NCBI GenBank assembly: GCA_028278525.1
Contig: JANQEE010000045.1
Coordinates: forward strand, 1-64,000
Direction: 5' to 3'
Length of the DNA: 64,000 nucleotides
From: Minwuiaceae bacterium
GTDB lineage: Bacteria; Pseudomonadota; Alphaproteobacteria; Minwuiales; Minwuiaceae
The position numbers and the translations under genes were made by a program. Below the pieces are notes generated by a model. That model did not search any database. It was not told the origin of the DNA and saw nothing but the letters and a program-made list of their open reading frames with translations. This document shows, in pieces, positions 36,484-45,657 of the stretch (positions within the stretch are counted from its first letter, which is position 1; every line of letters starts with the position of its first letter).

Positions 36484-38418
36484 TTATCCAGCCTTGTTGA
36501 CCCGCATGTACCACTCGACCAGCCTGCGGACTTGCCGTTCGGTATAACCCCGCCCAGTCAGTCGGGCGACGAACTCGGTATGCTTCTTGTCGGACTCGCT
36601 GTCCTTCTTGCTGCCGAAGCTGATCACCGGCAGCAGGTCCTCGACCTGTCCGAACATGCGCTTCTCGATGACGTCGCGCAGCTTTTCGTAGCTGGTCCAG
36701 GACGGATTCTTACCGTCGTTCTGGGCCCGCGCCCGCAGAGCGAACTTCACGACTTCGTTGCGGAAGTCTTTCGGGTTGGCGATGCCGGCCGGCTTCTCGA
36801 TCTTGGAAAGCTCGGCGTCCAGGATCTCGCGGTCGAAGATCTGGCCGGTATCCGGATCCTTGTAGTCCTGTTCTTCGATCCACGCATCGGCGTAGGCGAT
36901 GTAGCGGTCGAACAGGTTCTGGCCGTACTCGGTGTAGGATTCCAAATATGCCTTTTGGATCTCGTTGCCGATGAATTCGGCGTAACGCGGCGCCAACTCG
37001 GACTTGATGAATTCCAGATAGCGGTTTTCCGTCTCGTCCGGGAACTGCTCGCGCTTGATCGCCTGCTCCAGGATGTACATCAAGTGCACGGGATCGGCCG
37101 CGATCTCCTTGGTGTCGTAGTTGAAGGTTTCCGACAGCACCTTGAACGCGAATCGCGTGCTGACACCGTTCATGCCTTCGTCGACGCCGGCGGTATCGCG
37201 ATACTCCTGCATCGACTTGGCCTTTGGATCGGTGTCCTTCAGGTTCTCGCCGTCGTAGATGCGCATCTTCGAATAGAGCGACGAGTTCTCATGGTCGTGC
37301 AAACGCGTCAGCACGCAGAACCGGCTGAGAATATCCAGGGTCTCAGGCGCGCAGGACGCATCGCCAAGCTCGCTCGACTTTAGCAGTTTCTCGTAGATGT
37401 TCGCTTCCTCGGACACGCGCAGGCAATACGGCACCTTGACGACGCAGATGCGGTCCAGGAACGCTTCGTTGTTCTTGTTGTTCCGGAACTGCTGCCATTC
37501 GGCTTCGTTCGAGTGCGCCAGAACGATACCCTGATACGGGAAAGCGCCGAAGCCTTCCGTGCCCTGATAGTTCCCTTCCTGGGTCGCCGTCAGCAGCGGG
37601 TGCAGCACTTTGATCGGCGCCTTGAACATCTCGACGAACTCCAGCAGACCCTGGGTCGTGCGGTTGAGCCCGCCGAAATAGCTGTAGGCATCCGGATCGT
37701 GCTGGCTGTAGTGCTCCAGCTTGCGGATGTCGATCTTGCCGACCAGCGCGGAAATATCCTGGTTGTTCTCGTCGCCCGGCTCGGTCTTCGCGATGCCCAC
37801 CTGGCGAAGACGCGAGGGTGACATCTTGACGACGGTGAACTTGGAGATATCCCCGCCGAACTCGTCCAGCCGCTTGATCACCCAAGGCGACATCAGGCCG
37901 TTCAGCCGGCGCCTGGCGATGCCGTACTTATCCTCAAGCAGGTCGCCCGCGGAATGCGGGTCGAACAGGCCCAAGGGCGATTCGAACAGCGGGCTAATCT
38001 CTTCGCCGGCCTTCAGCACATAGATGGGCTGCTCTTCCATCAGAAGCTTGAGCCGCTCGGCAAGTGTCGACTTGCCGCCGCCGACCGGACCGAGCAGGTA
38101 CAGGATCTGCTTGCGCTCTTCCAGGCCCTGCGCGGCATAACGGAAGTACCCCACGATGCGCTCGATGGTGTCTTCCATGCCGTAGAAATCATGGAACGCC
38201 GGGTAGCGTTTGATGGTCCGATTCAGGAAGATGCGGCCCAGACGCGAATCGGTGCTGGTGTCGATCAACTTCGGTTCGCCGATCGCCTTGATCATCCGCT
38301 CGCCAGCAGTCGCGAACATCATCGGGTCGTCGCGACAGCCTAAGAGATAGTCTTGCAGACTGATCTCTTCCTGTTCGTTGCGGTTGTAGACATCTGACAG
38401 CTGATCAAAGAAGTTCAT
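36484..38418 (-). CDS. prkA: PrkA-family serine protein kinase / AAA+ ATPase
   Basis: Protein of about 644 residues, YeaG in E. coli. The N-terminal AAA_PrkA domain has Walker A GPVGGGKSTLAERL and IYVLKAGEEISPLFESPLGLFDP; the C-terminal PrkA kinase-like domain follows (NEAFLDRICVVKVPYCLRVSEEANIYEKLL, ELAPRYAEFIGNEIQKAYLESYTEYGQNLFDRYIAYADAW). The ATG at 38418 has AGAGGAT upstream; an ATG seven codons earlier is less well placed. It is first gene of the prkA-yeaH-ycgB operon, which is RpoS- or NtrC-dependent in enteric bacteria. The promoter here was not identified. Confidence 0.96.
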   Translation of the reverse strand: MNFFDQLSDVYNRNEQEEISLQDYLLGCRDDPMMFATAGERMIKAIGEPKLIDTSTDSRLGRIFLNRTIKRYPAFHDFYGMEDTIERIVGYFRYAAQGLEERKQILYLLGPVGGGKSTLAERLKLLMEEQPIYVLKAGEEISPLFESPLGLFDPHSAGDLLEDKYGIARRRLNGLMSPWVIKRLDEFGGDISKFTVVKMSPSRLRQVGIAKTEPGDENNQDISALVGKIDIRKLEHYSQHDPDAYSYFGGLNRTTQGLLEFVEMFKAPIKVLHPLLTATQEGNYQGTEGFGAFPYQGIVLAHSNEAEWQQFRNNKNNEAFLDRICVVKVPYCLRVSEEANIYEKLLKSSELGDASCAPETLDILSRFCVLTRLHDHENSSLYSKMRIYDGENLKDTDPKAKSMQEYRDTAGVDEGMNGVSTRFAFKVLSETFNYDTKEIAADPVHLMYILEQAIKREQFPDETENRYLEFIKSELAPRYAEFIGNEIQKAYLESYTEYGQNLFDRYIAYADAWIEEQDYKDPDTGQIFDREILDAELSKIEKPAGIANPKDFRNEVVKFALRARAQNDGKNPSWTSYEKLRDVIEKRMFGQVEDLLPVISFGSKKDSESDKKHTEFVARLTGRGYTERQVRRLVEWYMRVNKAG

Positions 38419-39204
38419 CGCGCATCCTCTTCCGAGCACCAGTACGTTGGACCTTCGCAGGAGCCGGATAGACCGGCGCTTGCGACCCCTATTGCACTCA
38501 TCGCGGAGTATCTGCGGACGCTATCTTCTGTTGTGCCGAACGAATGCCCGAAGGCTCCGCCGGCTTGCGTCAGGTTGCAGGCCTAAAGAAGGTCTACCAC
38601 CTAAACGATGACGACACGTTGCTGGCCGCCACCGTTCCACGGTACGCCGCGTCTAGTTAACAATGTGTGAATCGTATCGTCTGATTAAATCGTTTGGTCA
38701 CAATGATTTTACAAATCAAAATGGCCTATTGGTTATCTGCTTTATAGAAAAAACAATTATACAACAAAGTGGTAACGTGTATCCGATCACATTTCTGCAC
38801 CACTCAACAGGCGCTCATTTCAAATTGAAAAATAAACAGCTTCGAATCATCTATATCTGAATCGTATTGACACATAAAGACTATGTCAACTGAATCGACT
38901 TCATCAAACGCATCTTTTCCCCAGTTGTGGTCAAGCTGCACACCAGAACGGCTCAATGCTTGCGAATTAGCCGATCCGTGCCGCCATAATCGGCGAGCGA
39001 GGCTGCTCTGTGCAACAACGCAACCGCCGTTACGGTACCGCCCTTTGCAATGATCGTGCCGTGGCCTTCCGCACAACCGGAGCCGCGCCGGGTTATGATA
39101 AAGAATGTTGGCGTGTGTCGGCCGGCAATCAAGGATTGGAAAGCACGAACTGTGACGACTGACGCATAAGCGTCACATGCCGGAACCGACGTCGGTCGAA
39201 CCGG
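38419..39204. other. Long AT-rich intergenic gap
   Basis: 786 bases without a supported gene. 38440-38640 is GC-normal and must hold the prkA promoter. From about 38650 to 38890 the sequence is strikingly AT-rich with long A/T runs. A 65-codon open frame on the plus strand (38663-38860) lacks a ribosome site and recognisable homology. At 38867-38889 an inverted repeat TTGACA-N11-TGTCAA occurs. No transposase remnant or tRNA was seen. Confidence 0.65.
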
Positions 39205-40344
39205 TCAGCTTTCGATCTCGACGAAAGTTTCCGCGGCGAAACCGTTGAATTGACTTGCTAAAGCGTTGGAGTAGGCGCCGAGCGTGCCGACCTCTATCCA
39301 ATCGCCTTCTCGGACGTCGGCCGGCAGACGCCATGTTTCGGGCAGCACGTCGACCGAATCGCAGGTAGGCCCGAATATCGTGAAATCGTCGAACAAATCC
39401 GCCGGTTTTTCGTTCGGGCGAATCAACCGCGCCGGCATGACCAGGCCCGACGCCTTCAAATCGGTCAGACTGCCGTATACGCCGTCATTGATGTAGAGTT
39501 TGCAGTCTTTGCGCAGCAATACCTGCACCACCAACGACTGCCCTTCCGCGACCAGCGCCCGCCCCGGCTCGCAAATCAAATTGCAATTTGCAATGCCAAG
39601 TGCGTCATAGGATTGCGTTATCGCTTCGAAGTAGAGATCCAACGCCGGTGCAGGCGAATTGACGTAGTTGACTGGAAACCCGCCGCCGACATCGAAAACC
39701 ACGGGATCGACCGCGGCGTCTTCGATCACCTTGCCGGCAACGGCAACGGCATCGCTGTATGCAGACGGCGTACGGCATTGCGATCCGACATGGAAACTGA
39801 TGCCGGTCTTGAGACCTGCCGCCGCGGCGGCCTTTAAGATCGCCACCGCCGTTTCGGGCGGCGCGCCGAACTTCGCGGCGAGATCGAATACGGCATCGGT
39901 TTTCGGCGTTTGAATGCGGACGACGGCAACGGCGTCCTTGTCGGCCCGCTCGATGACCTTGTCGAGTTCGTCGAGGTGATCGAGTGCATAGTAGCGGATG
40001 CCCCAGACCGAGCTTGCCGTCTCTATCATCGCGCGCGATTTGACCGGGTGGTGGTAATAGGCGGTCGTATCGGGAAACATCTCGCCGATCAGGCCGATCT
40101 CCGCCAGCGAGGCCGTATCGAAGTGACGAATTCCGCCGTCATACATCGCTTTGAGTACCGTCGGGTGCGGGTTGCACTTCACGGCATAGAGAACATCGCC
40201 CGGAAACGACTTTACGAATTGCGCGGCCGCATTGCGCAGCACGCTCGGCCAGAGGCAGTTGACCGGATAGCTTGGCCGCAATCGGTCGATCATATCCTCG
40301 ACGGATGCGAAACGCGTGGTGTCTTGTTGGATTACGCGGCCCAT
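39205..40344 (-). CDS. Type III PLP-dependent decarboxylase (ornithine/lysine decarboxylase-like)
   Basis: Fold-type III (alanine-racemase fold) decarboxylase of about 379 residues, making putrescine or cadaverine from a basic amino acid. The cofactor Lys is in DVLYAVKCNPHPTVL; ISFHVGSQC, FDVGGGFPVNY, ICEPGRALVAEGQSLVVQV, and the substrate-side FGPTCDSVDVLPE are the usual marks of ornithine/diaminopimelate-type decarboxylases. The ATG at 40344 is used; one at 40353 adds three residues. A perfect CtrA-type box lies 49 bases upstream, between this gene and the divergent desaturase. The ODC or LDC preference cannot be decided by eye. Confidence 0.88.
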   Translation of the reverse strand: MGRVIQQDTTRFASVEDMIDRLRPSYPVNCLWPSVLRNAAAQFVKSFPGDVLYAVKCNPHPTVLKAMYDGGIRHFDTASLAEIGLIGEMFPDTTAYYHHPVKSRAMIETASSVWGIRYYALDHLDELDKVIERADKDAVAVVRIQTPKTDAVFDLAAKFGAPPETAVAILKAAAAAGLKTGISFHVGSQCRTPSAYSDAVAVAGKVIEDAAVDPVVFDVGGGFPVNYVNSPAPALDLYFEAITQSYDALGIANCNLICEPGRALVAEGQSLVVQVLLRKDCKLYINDGVYGSLTDLKASGLVMPARLIRPNEKPADLFDDFTIFGPTCDSVDVLPETWRLPADVREGDWIEVGTLGAYSNALASQFNGFAAETFVEIES

Positions 40345-40392
40345 TGGCTTCATCCTGCGCCGATCATCGGTTGCAACCGTCGCACGGCATCG

Positions 40393-40407
40393 TTAAACCG
40401 CTGTTAA
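40393..40407. promoter_or_regulatory. CtrA-type box TTAA-N7-TTAA
   Basis: TTAA-ACCGCTG-TTAA is an exact match to the alphaproteobacterial CtrA consensus TTAA-N7-TTAA, in the 118-bp region between the divergent decarboxylase and sterol-desaturase-family genes. Such a match is rare by chance in GC-rich DNA. Binding is inferred from sequence alone. Confidence 0.5.
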
Positions 40408-40462
40408 AGCACTGCACAAAGGGCGCGACCGGCCGGGCCGGACCTCCAGCTTGTCGAGAACC

Positions 40463-41464
40463 ATGACCGCCGAAACACTGGATGCCGTCACCCGGCACAT
40501 TGCGACGATCACGGAGGCGGTGATCACGCCGTTTGTCGTGTTTCTGCATCGGGACTCGGTTTTCTACTGGCCATATCTGCTGTCGGCGCTGGCAATCGCC
40601 GTCGTACTCTATGGCTGGAACGCGCGGCGCGGCGGCAAATCGATAAGAGCGGGTCTGGCCGGCTATTTCAACAAGCGAATCTGGTGGCACCGTTCCGCCA
40701 AAGTCGATTACCGCTTTCACCTGTTGAACGGCGTGGTTTGGCCGACGGTATTTTTCCCACTGCTGATCACAGGTGCCGCAATCGGCATCAACGTGCGCGA
40801 CCTCCTTACCTGGGTTTTCGGCCCGGTCGAAACATCGTTGGCCGGCGGCCTGACCGCGACCGTCACATACTCGGTCGCCTTCTTCCTAGCCTACGATTTC
40901 GGCCGCTACTGTGGCCATAGTCTGCAGCACAATGTGCCTTTTCTATGGCAGTTCCATAAAGTGCACCATTCTGCGGAAGTCCTGACGCCGGTCACGAGTT
41001 CGCGCGCGCATCCAGTCGATCTGGCGGTCATGGCGATTTGCGGCAATATCGGCATCGGTCTGGCAACCGGCCCGTTCCTGTATCTGTTCGGCGGCGAAGT
41101 CGGACTGGTCACATTTCTGAAATTGCACGTCGCCCTGTTCGCCTATCAGTTGGTCGCGAACCTCCGCCACACCCATGTCTGGCTGTCCTACGGGCCGGTT
41201 TTCGGTCGGCTGTTCATCAGCCCGGCGCAGCATCAGATTCACCACAGCACCAACCCAGCGCATTTCGGCAAGAACCGGGGCTTCGGCCTGGCCATCTGGG
41301 ACTGGATGTTCGGCACCCTTTACCTCACCGGGCCGGAAGAAAAACTCGCGTTCGGCCTGGGCGACGATTCGGAACCGCGTTACCGCTCCGCATGGCGGCT
41401 TTACCTGGTCCCGCTCAAAGACGCGTTCTCTTACTTGCGAACGCGCTCGGGAAACGCCGGTTAG
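40463..41464 (+). CDS. Sterol desaturase / fatty acid hydroxylase family membrane protein
   Basis: Integral membrane di-iron enzyme of 333 residues. Several hydrophobic segments (WPYLLSALAIAVVLYGW, VWPTVFFPLLITGAAIGI, TYSVAFFLAYDFGRYCGH) surround the His clusters HSLQH, FHKVHHSAE and QHQIHHS that bind the metal pair. The start used is the ATG at 40463; a TTG four codons earlier is possible. These enzymes hydroxylate or desaturate lipids such as sterols, hopanoid-like lipids, fatty acids or carotenoids; the substrate is unknown. It is divergent from the decarboxylase and shares its intergenic CtrA-type box. Confidence 0.9.
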   Translation: MTAETLDAVTRHIATITEAVITPFVVFLHRDSVFYWPYLLSALAIAVVLYGWNARRGGKSIRAGLAGYFNKRIWWHRSAKVDYRFHLLNGVVWPTVFFPLLITGAAIGINVRDLLTWVFGPVETSLAGGLTATVTYSVAFFLAYDFGRYCGHSLQHNVPFLWQFHKVHHSAEVLTPVTSSRAHPVDLAVMAICGNIGIGLATGPFLYLFGGEVGLVTFLKLHVALFAYQLVANLRHTHVWLSYGPVFGRLFISPAQHQIHHSTNPAHFGKNRGFGLAIWDWMFGTLYLTGPEEKLAFGLGDDSEPRYRSAWRLYLVPLKDAFSYLRTRSGNAG

Positions 41465-41503
41465 AGAGAACTCTCCACGGCGCTTGCCGATCGCGACCCG
41501 CCG

Positions 41504-42397
41504 TTACTTCTTGACGTATTTCCGGTCCAGTTGACGGAGGCGCCGGATCAGGCTGGAGGTATCCCACCGGCCGCCGCCCATGCCCTGAACGTCGCCATAG
41601 AACTGGTCGACCAGGGCGATGGCGGGCAGGCTGATGTTCATTCTGTCTGCTTCAGTCAGGGCGATGCCGAGGTCCTTGCGCATCCAATCGACGGCGAACC
41701 CGAAGTCGAACTTGTCGTCGACCATGGTCTCGCCGCGGTTTTCCATCTGCCAGGACTGAGCGGCCCCCTTGGAGATCACGCCCAGCACCTGCTTGGCATC
41801 CAATCCGGCTTTCTGGGCGAAGTGCAGGCCTTCGCTTAGGCCCTGGACCAGACCGGCGATGCAGATCTGATTGACCATCTTGGTCAGCTGTCCGGACCCA
41901 ACCGGCCCAAGCAGGGTGACCGCCCTTGCATAAGCGTCGATGATCGGCTTGGCTTTATTGAAGTCCACCTTCCGGCCGCCGCACATCACCGTCAGTATGC
42001 CGTTCTCGGCGCCGGCCTGGCCGCCGGAAACGGGCGCATCGATGAAGGCAACGCCTTTCTTCTTACCCTCTGCCGCCAGTTCGCGCGCGACGTCGGCGGA
42101 GGCGGTCGTATGATCGACCAGGATCGTCCCCTTGCGCATGCCGGCCAGCGCGCCGTCTTTGCCCAACGTCACGCTCCGAAGATCGTCGTCATTGCCGACG
42201 CAGACCATGACGAAGTCCGCCCCCTTTGCCGCTTCCCGCGGTGTCTTGGCGGTCGCGCCTTTGTACTGCTTTTTCCACTTCGCGGCCTTAGCCGCCGTGC
42301 GGTTGTAGACCGTGACAGTGTGGCCTTCCTTGGCAAGGAAACCAGCCATCGGATATCCCATCACACCCAATCCGATGAAAGCGACCTTCGAACCCAT
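41504..42397 (-). CDS. NAD(P)-dependent oxidoreductase, 3-hydroxyisobutyrate dehydrogenase family
   Basis: Beta-hydroxyacid dehydrogenase of 297 residues. N-terminal Rossmann motif KVAFIGLGVMGYPMAGFL followed by YNRTAAKA, whose Arg after Asn suggests NADP preference. DAPVSGGQAGAENGILTVMCGG is the substrate-binding signature, and GSGQLTKMVNQI contains the catalytic Lys. Family members include 3-hydroxyisobutyrate dehydrogenase, tartronate semialdehyde reductase (GarR/GlxR) and 6-phosphogluconate relatives; the choice is open. It converges with the desaturase gene and is divergent from the penicillin acylase gene. Confidence 0.9.
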   Translation of the reverse strand: MGSKVAFIGLGVMGYPMAGFLAKEGHTVTVYNRTAAKAAKWKKQYKGATAKTPREAAKGADFVMVCVGNDDDLRSVTLGKDGALAGMRKGTILVDHTTASADVARELAAEGKKKGVAFIDAPVSGGQAGAENGILTVMCGGRKVDFNKAKPIIDAYARAVTLLGPVGSGQLTKMVNQICIAGLVQGLSEGLHFAQKAGLDAKQVLGVISKGAAQSWQMENRGETMVDDKFDFGFAVDWMRKDLGIALTEADRMNISLPAIALVDQFYGDVQGMGGGRWDTSSLIRRLRQLDRKYVKK

Positions 42398-42566
42398 TCA
42401 TTCCTCCCGTTACATCGCGCTGTTCGCGGCAGGCCTCTATCTACACGGTGAACGACCGCCCCGAAAGAGCGACCACACCCGAGAGGGGAAATTCTGGGTG
42501 CGGCTCACCGAAAATTGCGCGATAAACGCGTTCGCACGCAGCACGGTTTGGAAACATGTCGACACC

Positions 42567-44960
42567 ATGAAATGGGTCACCGGGATTCTGGGCCTGATCC
42601 TGTTGATCGTCGCCGCTGGCGGCGGCGGTGCCTGGTGGTGGGCCCATGGATCCCTGCCCCAGACATCCGGCACCCTGACCGTTCAGGGCCTGGCCGAACC
42701 GGTTGAGATCGTACGCGACCGCCACGGGGTGCCGCATATCTACGCACAATCCATGCCCGACGCATCCTTCGCGCTCGGCTACGTGCATGCCCAGGACAGG
42801 CTGTGGCAGATGGAAATGAACCGGCGCATCGGGGCCGGCCGACTGTCGGAATTGTTCGGCGAACGCAGTCTCGGCGCCGACAAGTTTCTCCGTACATTGG
42901 GGGTCTACCGCGTCGCCGAGCGGACGGTTCTGAACCTGGAAGGCGACGCGCGGGCGGCGTTGGACGCCTATGCCGCCGGCGTCAATGCGTATATCGACGG
43001 CCTGGACGGTCCGTTGCCGCCCGAGTTCCTGATACTGCGGCACCGCCCCGAACCGTGGACGCCCGCAGACTCCGTTGTCTGGGCCAAGATGATGGCGTTC
43101 AACCTCAGCACCAACTGGCGCAACGAACTGCTGCGCGCCCGGTTGGCACGGGTCCTGACCGCACAGCAAATCGCGGAAGCGTTTCCCCCGTACCCGGACG
43201 ACGCGCCGGTGGCCCTGGCCGATCTCACGGGACTGTACAAGCAGCTTCCGGATCGGGTCATGCAGGCGTCCGGCTGGTATCCGCCGACCTTGCGCGACGG
43301 GTCGAACAACTGGGTCGTCGACGGCAACCGCACGGCGAGCGGCAAACCGCTGCTCGCCAACGACCCGCATCTTGGCCTGTCGACGCCGGCGGTCTGGTAC
43401 TTCGTCCATGTCGACATCGCCGGCAAAGGCGTCATCGGCGCCAGCCTGCCCGGTACACCCGCCGTACTGCTGGGCCGCAACGACCGCACCGCCTGGGGCT
43501 TCACCAACACCGGATCCGACAACCAGGACATCTTTATCGAGAAAATCGACCCGTCCGACCCCAACCGCTACATCACGCCGATGGGACCGGCGCAATTCGA
43601 GACCCGGCGCGAAACGATCGACATACGCGGCGGGGACCCGATTGACCTGACCATACGCGCCACCCGCCACGGCCCGGTGATTTCGGACGTACTGGGCAGC
43701 GCGTCCGACTTGCTGACGGACGAATACGCGCTGGCGTTCGCCTGGCCGGCGCTCGCCGACGACGACATGACGGTGCGCGCAGGCCTGAACATAATGCGGG
43801 CAGAGAACTGGGACGACTTCCTGGCGGCGGTGCGCGATTTTCACGTCGCCCAACAGAACATCGTCTACGCCGATGTCGATGGCAATATCGGCTTTGTGGC
43901 GCCCGGGCGGGTCCCGGTCAGGAAACCCGAGAACGATGTCCGCGGCATGATGCCGGTGCCGGGATGGGACGCGCGTTACGACTGGGACGGATGGATTCCG
44001 TTCGAGCAATTGCCGCAGGCGTTCAATCCGCCGTCCGGCCTGGTCGTCACCGCCAACAACAAAATCGTCCCCGAAACCTATCCGCATCACCTGACGTTCG
44101 AATGGGACGCGCCGTTTCGGGCACAGCGGATCAAGACCCTGCTGCAGACCCGGTCCAGTCACAGCCTGCAGAGTTTCATGGCCATGCAGTCCGATGTGCT
44201 GTCGACCATGGCGACCACCCTGCTGCCCTGGCTGCGCCAGGTTGAGCCCATGAGCGAGGAGGCGAAACGCGCGCTGCGCCTGCTGGAAGCCTGGGACGGC
44301 ACCATGGGCGGCAACAGCATCGAGCCGACGATCTTCAGCGCGTGGCTTCGGGAGCTGACTCGGCTGGTCTTCGAGGACGAGTTCGGCGACCTGTTCGCGG
44401 ACTATTGGGGCTACCGGCCGCTGTTCACCCACAACGTGCTGCGCGACATGCTGGGACAGAGCCGCTGGTGCGACGACGTACGCACGGCGGAGACGGAGAC
44501 CTGCGCCGGGATGCTCTCTGTCTCGCTGGACTTGGCGCTGGCCGACCTTGCGGACCGCTACGGCGAAGACCCCGCCGGGTGGCGCTGGTCGATCGCCCAT
44601 CCGGTCAGGCAGGCCCATAGGCCGTTCAGCGACGTCCCCCTGCTGAACCGGCTGTTCGAAATCAAACAGCCTTTCGAGGGCGGCAACTATACGATCAACC
44701 GGGCAGCCAGCCGCTTGGCGGACGACGACGAGCCATTTACCGCCGTGCACGGCTCCTCACTGCGGGCTATCTACGATCTCAGCGACCCGGACTCCTCGGT
44801 CTATATCCATTCGACCGGACAGTCGGGCAATCCGCTGTCGCCGCACTACGACGACCTTAGCCGGATCTGGCTGGATGGCGGCTACATTCCGATGACGATG
44901 AACCGCGCCGACATAGAGGACGACGCAATCGGCATGATGCGGATTCGGCCGCCGGAGTGA
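42567..44960 (+). CDS. Penicillin acylase family protein (Ntn hydrolase)
   Basis: Secreted amidase of 797 residues, family S45. An N-terminal hydrophobic segment (TGILGLILLIVAAGGGGAWWWAHG) is a signal or membrane anchor. The alpha-chain pattern DRHGVPHIYAQSMPDASFALGYVHAQDRLWQMEMNRR leads to the autocatalytic site DGS246NNWVVDG, where Ser would become the N-terminal nucleophile of the beta chain. NDPHLGLSTPAVWYFVHV and NIVYADVDGNIGFVAPG are typical of the beta chain. The start is the ATG directly before KWVTG; the open frame upstream lacks protein-like composition. Homologues hydrolyse acyl-homoserine lactones, beta-lactam side chains or peptides; the substrate is unknown. Confidence 0.93.
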   Translation: MKWVTGILGLILLIVAAGGGGAWWWAHGSLPQTSGTLTVQGLAEPVEIVRDRHGVPHIYAQSMPDASFALGYVHAQDRLWQMEMNRRIGAGRLSELFGERSLGADKFLRTLGVYRVAERTVLNLEGDARAALDAYAAGVNAYIDGLDGPLPPEFLILRHRPEPWTPADSVVWAKMMAFNLSTNWRNELLRARLARVLTAQQIAEAFPPYPDDAPVALADLTGLYKQLPDRVMQASGWYPPTLRDGSNNWVVDGNRTASGKPLLANDPHLGLSTPAVWYFVHVDIAGKGVIGASLPGTPAVLLGRNDRTAWGFTNTGSDNQDIFIEKIDPSDPNRYITPMGPAQFETRRETIDIRGGDPIDLTIRATRHGPVISDVLGSASDLLTDEYALAFAWPALADDDMTVRAGLNIMRAENWDDFLAAVRDFHVAQQNIVYADVDGNIGFVAPGRVPVRKPENDVRGMMPVPGWDARYDWDGWIPFEQLPQAFNPPSGLVVTANNKIVPETYPHHLTFEWDAPFRAQRIKTLLQTRSSHSLQSFMAMQSDVLSTMATTLLPWLRQVEPMSEEAKRALRLLEAWDGTMGGNSIEPTIFSAWLRELTRLVFEDEFGDLFADYWGYRPLFTHNVLRDMLGQSRWCDDVRTAETETCAGMLSVSLDLALADLADRYGEDPAGWRWSIAHPVRQAHRPFSDVPLLNRLFEIKQPFEGGNYTINRAASRLADDDEPFTAVHGSSLRAIYDLSDPDSSVYIHSTGQSGNPLSPHYDDLSRIWLDGGYIPMTMNRADIEDDAIGMMRIRPPE

Positions 44961-44966
44961 TCGGCG

Positions 44967-45467
44967 TTACCCGCCCGCCTGTTGCAGCGCCGCGTCGAGC
45001 CTCGCATAGCTTCCGCAGTAATAAAGCAGCGGCTTGCCGACTTCGACCAAATCGACATGATCCACGCGGCCGACGAAGATGATGTGATCGCCGCCGTCGT
45101 GCGTCGTCTCCGTCGTGCATTCGACCGTAGCCAGAACCCCGTCGAACAGCGGGCATCCGTTGTTCCCGGGACGCCACGGGATACCGTCGAACTTGTCGTC
45201 ATCCTGGCGCGCGAAGTTCTGCGACAGGTCGGCCTGGTCCTCGTGCAGGACATTGACCGAAAAGTGCCGCCCGCTTGAAAACGGTTCCAGGCTGTTCGCT
45301 CCACGATCCAGGCTGAACAGGACCAGCGGCGGCGATAGCGAGACCGAGCTGAAGGAGTTCACGGTAACGCCGACGGGCGACCCGTCCGGCGCGACCCCGG
45401 TCACAATGGTGACGCCGGTCGCGAAACGGCCCATCGCATCGCGGAAATCGCGGGGGGAAAATGACAT
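44967..45467 (-). CDS. Flavin reductase family protein
   Basis: FMN-binding split-barrel reductase of 166 residues. Seen: DFRDAMGRFATGVTIVTGVAPDG, GVTVNSFSSVSLSPPLVLFSLDRGANSL (flavin site), FSVNVLHEDQADLSQNFA and HIIFVGRVDHVDL. It supplies reduced flavin to two-component monooxygenases or acts as a flavoprotein oxygenase subunit; no partner oxygenase is adjacent. The start used is at 45467, with another ATG five codons upstream. It ends 6 bases after the convergent penicillin acylase gene. Confidence 0.9.
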   Translation of the reverse strand: MSFSPRDFRDAMGRFATGVTIVTGVAPDGSPVGVTVNSFSSVSLSPPLVLFSLDRGANSLEPFSSGRHFSVNVLHEDQADLSQNFARQDDDKFDGIPWRPGNNGCPLFDGVLATVECTTETTHDGGDHIIFVGRVDHVDLVEVGKPLLYYCGSYARLDAALQQAGG

Positions 45468-45584
45468 ACACGGCCTCGGCAAGGATCTGATCGGTCGATC
45501 CCAGTATACCCGGTCGCCCTCTGGACAACACAGCCACGCCCAAAAATCGGCCGGTTACGGGCGGGTTCTCGTCTATTTGCACTA

Positions 45585-45601
45585 ACTGGTTCTTAACCAG
45601 T
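45585..45601. promoter_or_regulatory. 17-bp palindrome upstream of motA
   Basis: ACTGGTT-CTT-AACCAGT is a perfect 7+3+7 inverted repeat 57 bases before the motA start. The included TTAACCAG resembles the CtrA half-site TTAACCAT. Either a dedicated regulator site or a CtrA half-site is possible. Confidence 0.4.
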
Positions 45602-45657
45602 ATCCGCGACCCTGCAAGCTCCCGACCGGTTCGGGCGCGGCGGCAGTAGGTCCAGAC

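Noticed and set aside
38663-38860. 65-codon frame in the AT-rich gap
   Set aside because: No ribosome binding site, no homology recognised, and composition like the surrounding AT-rich non-coding sequence.
42441-44750. 769-codon open frame antisense to the penicillin acylase gene
   Set aside because: The plus-strand protein has a complete set of family motifs; the antisense product is Arg/Gly/Val-rich without domains.
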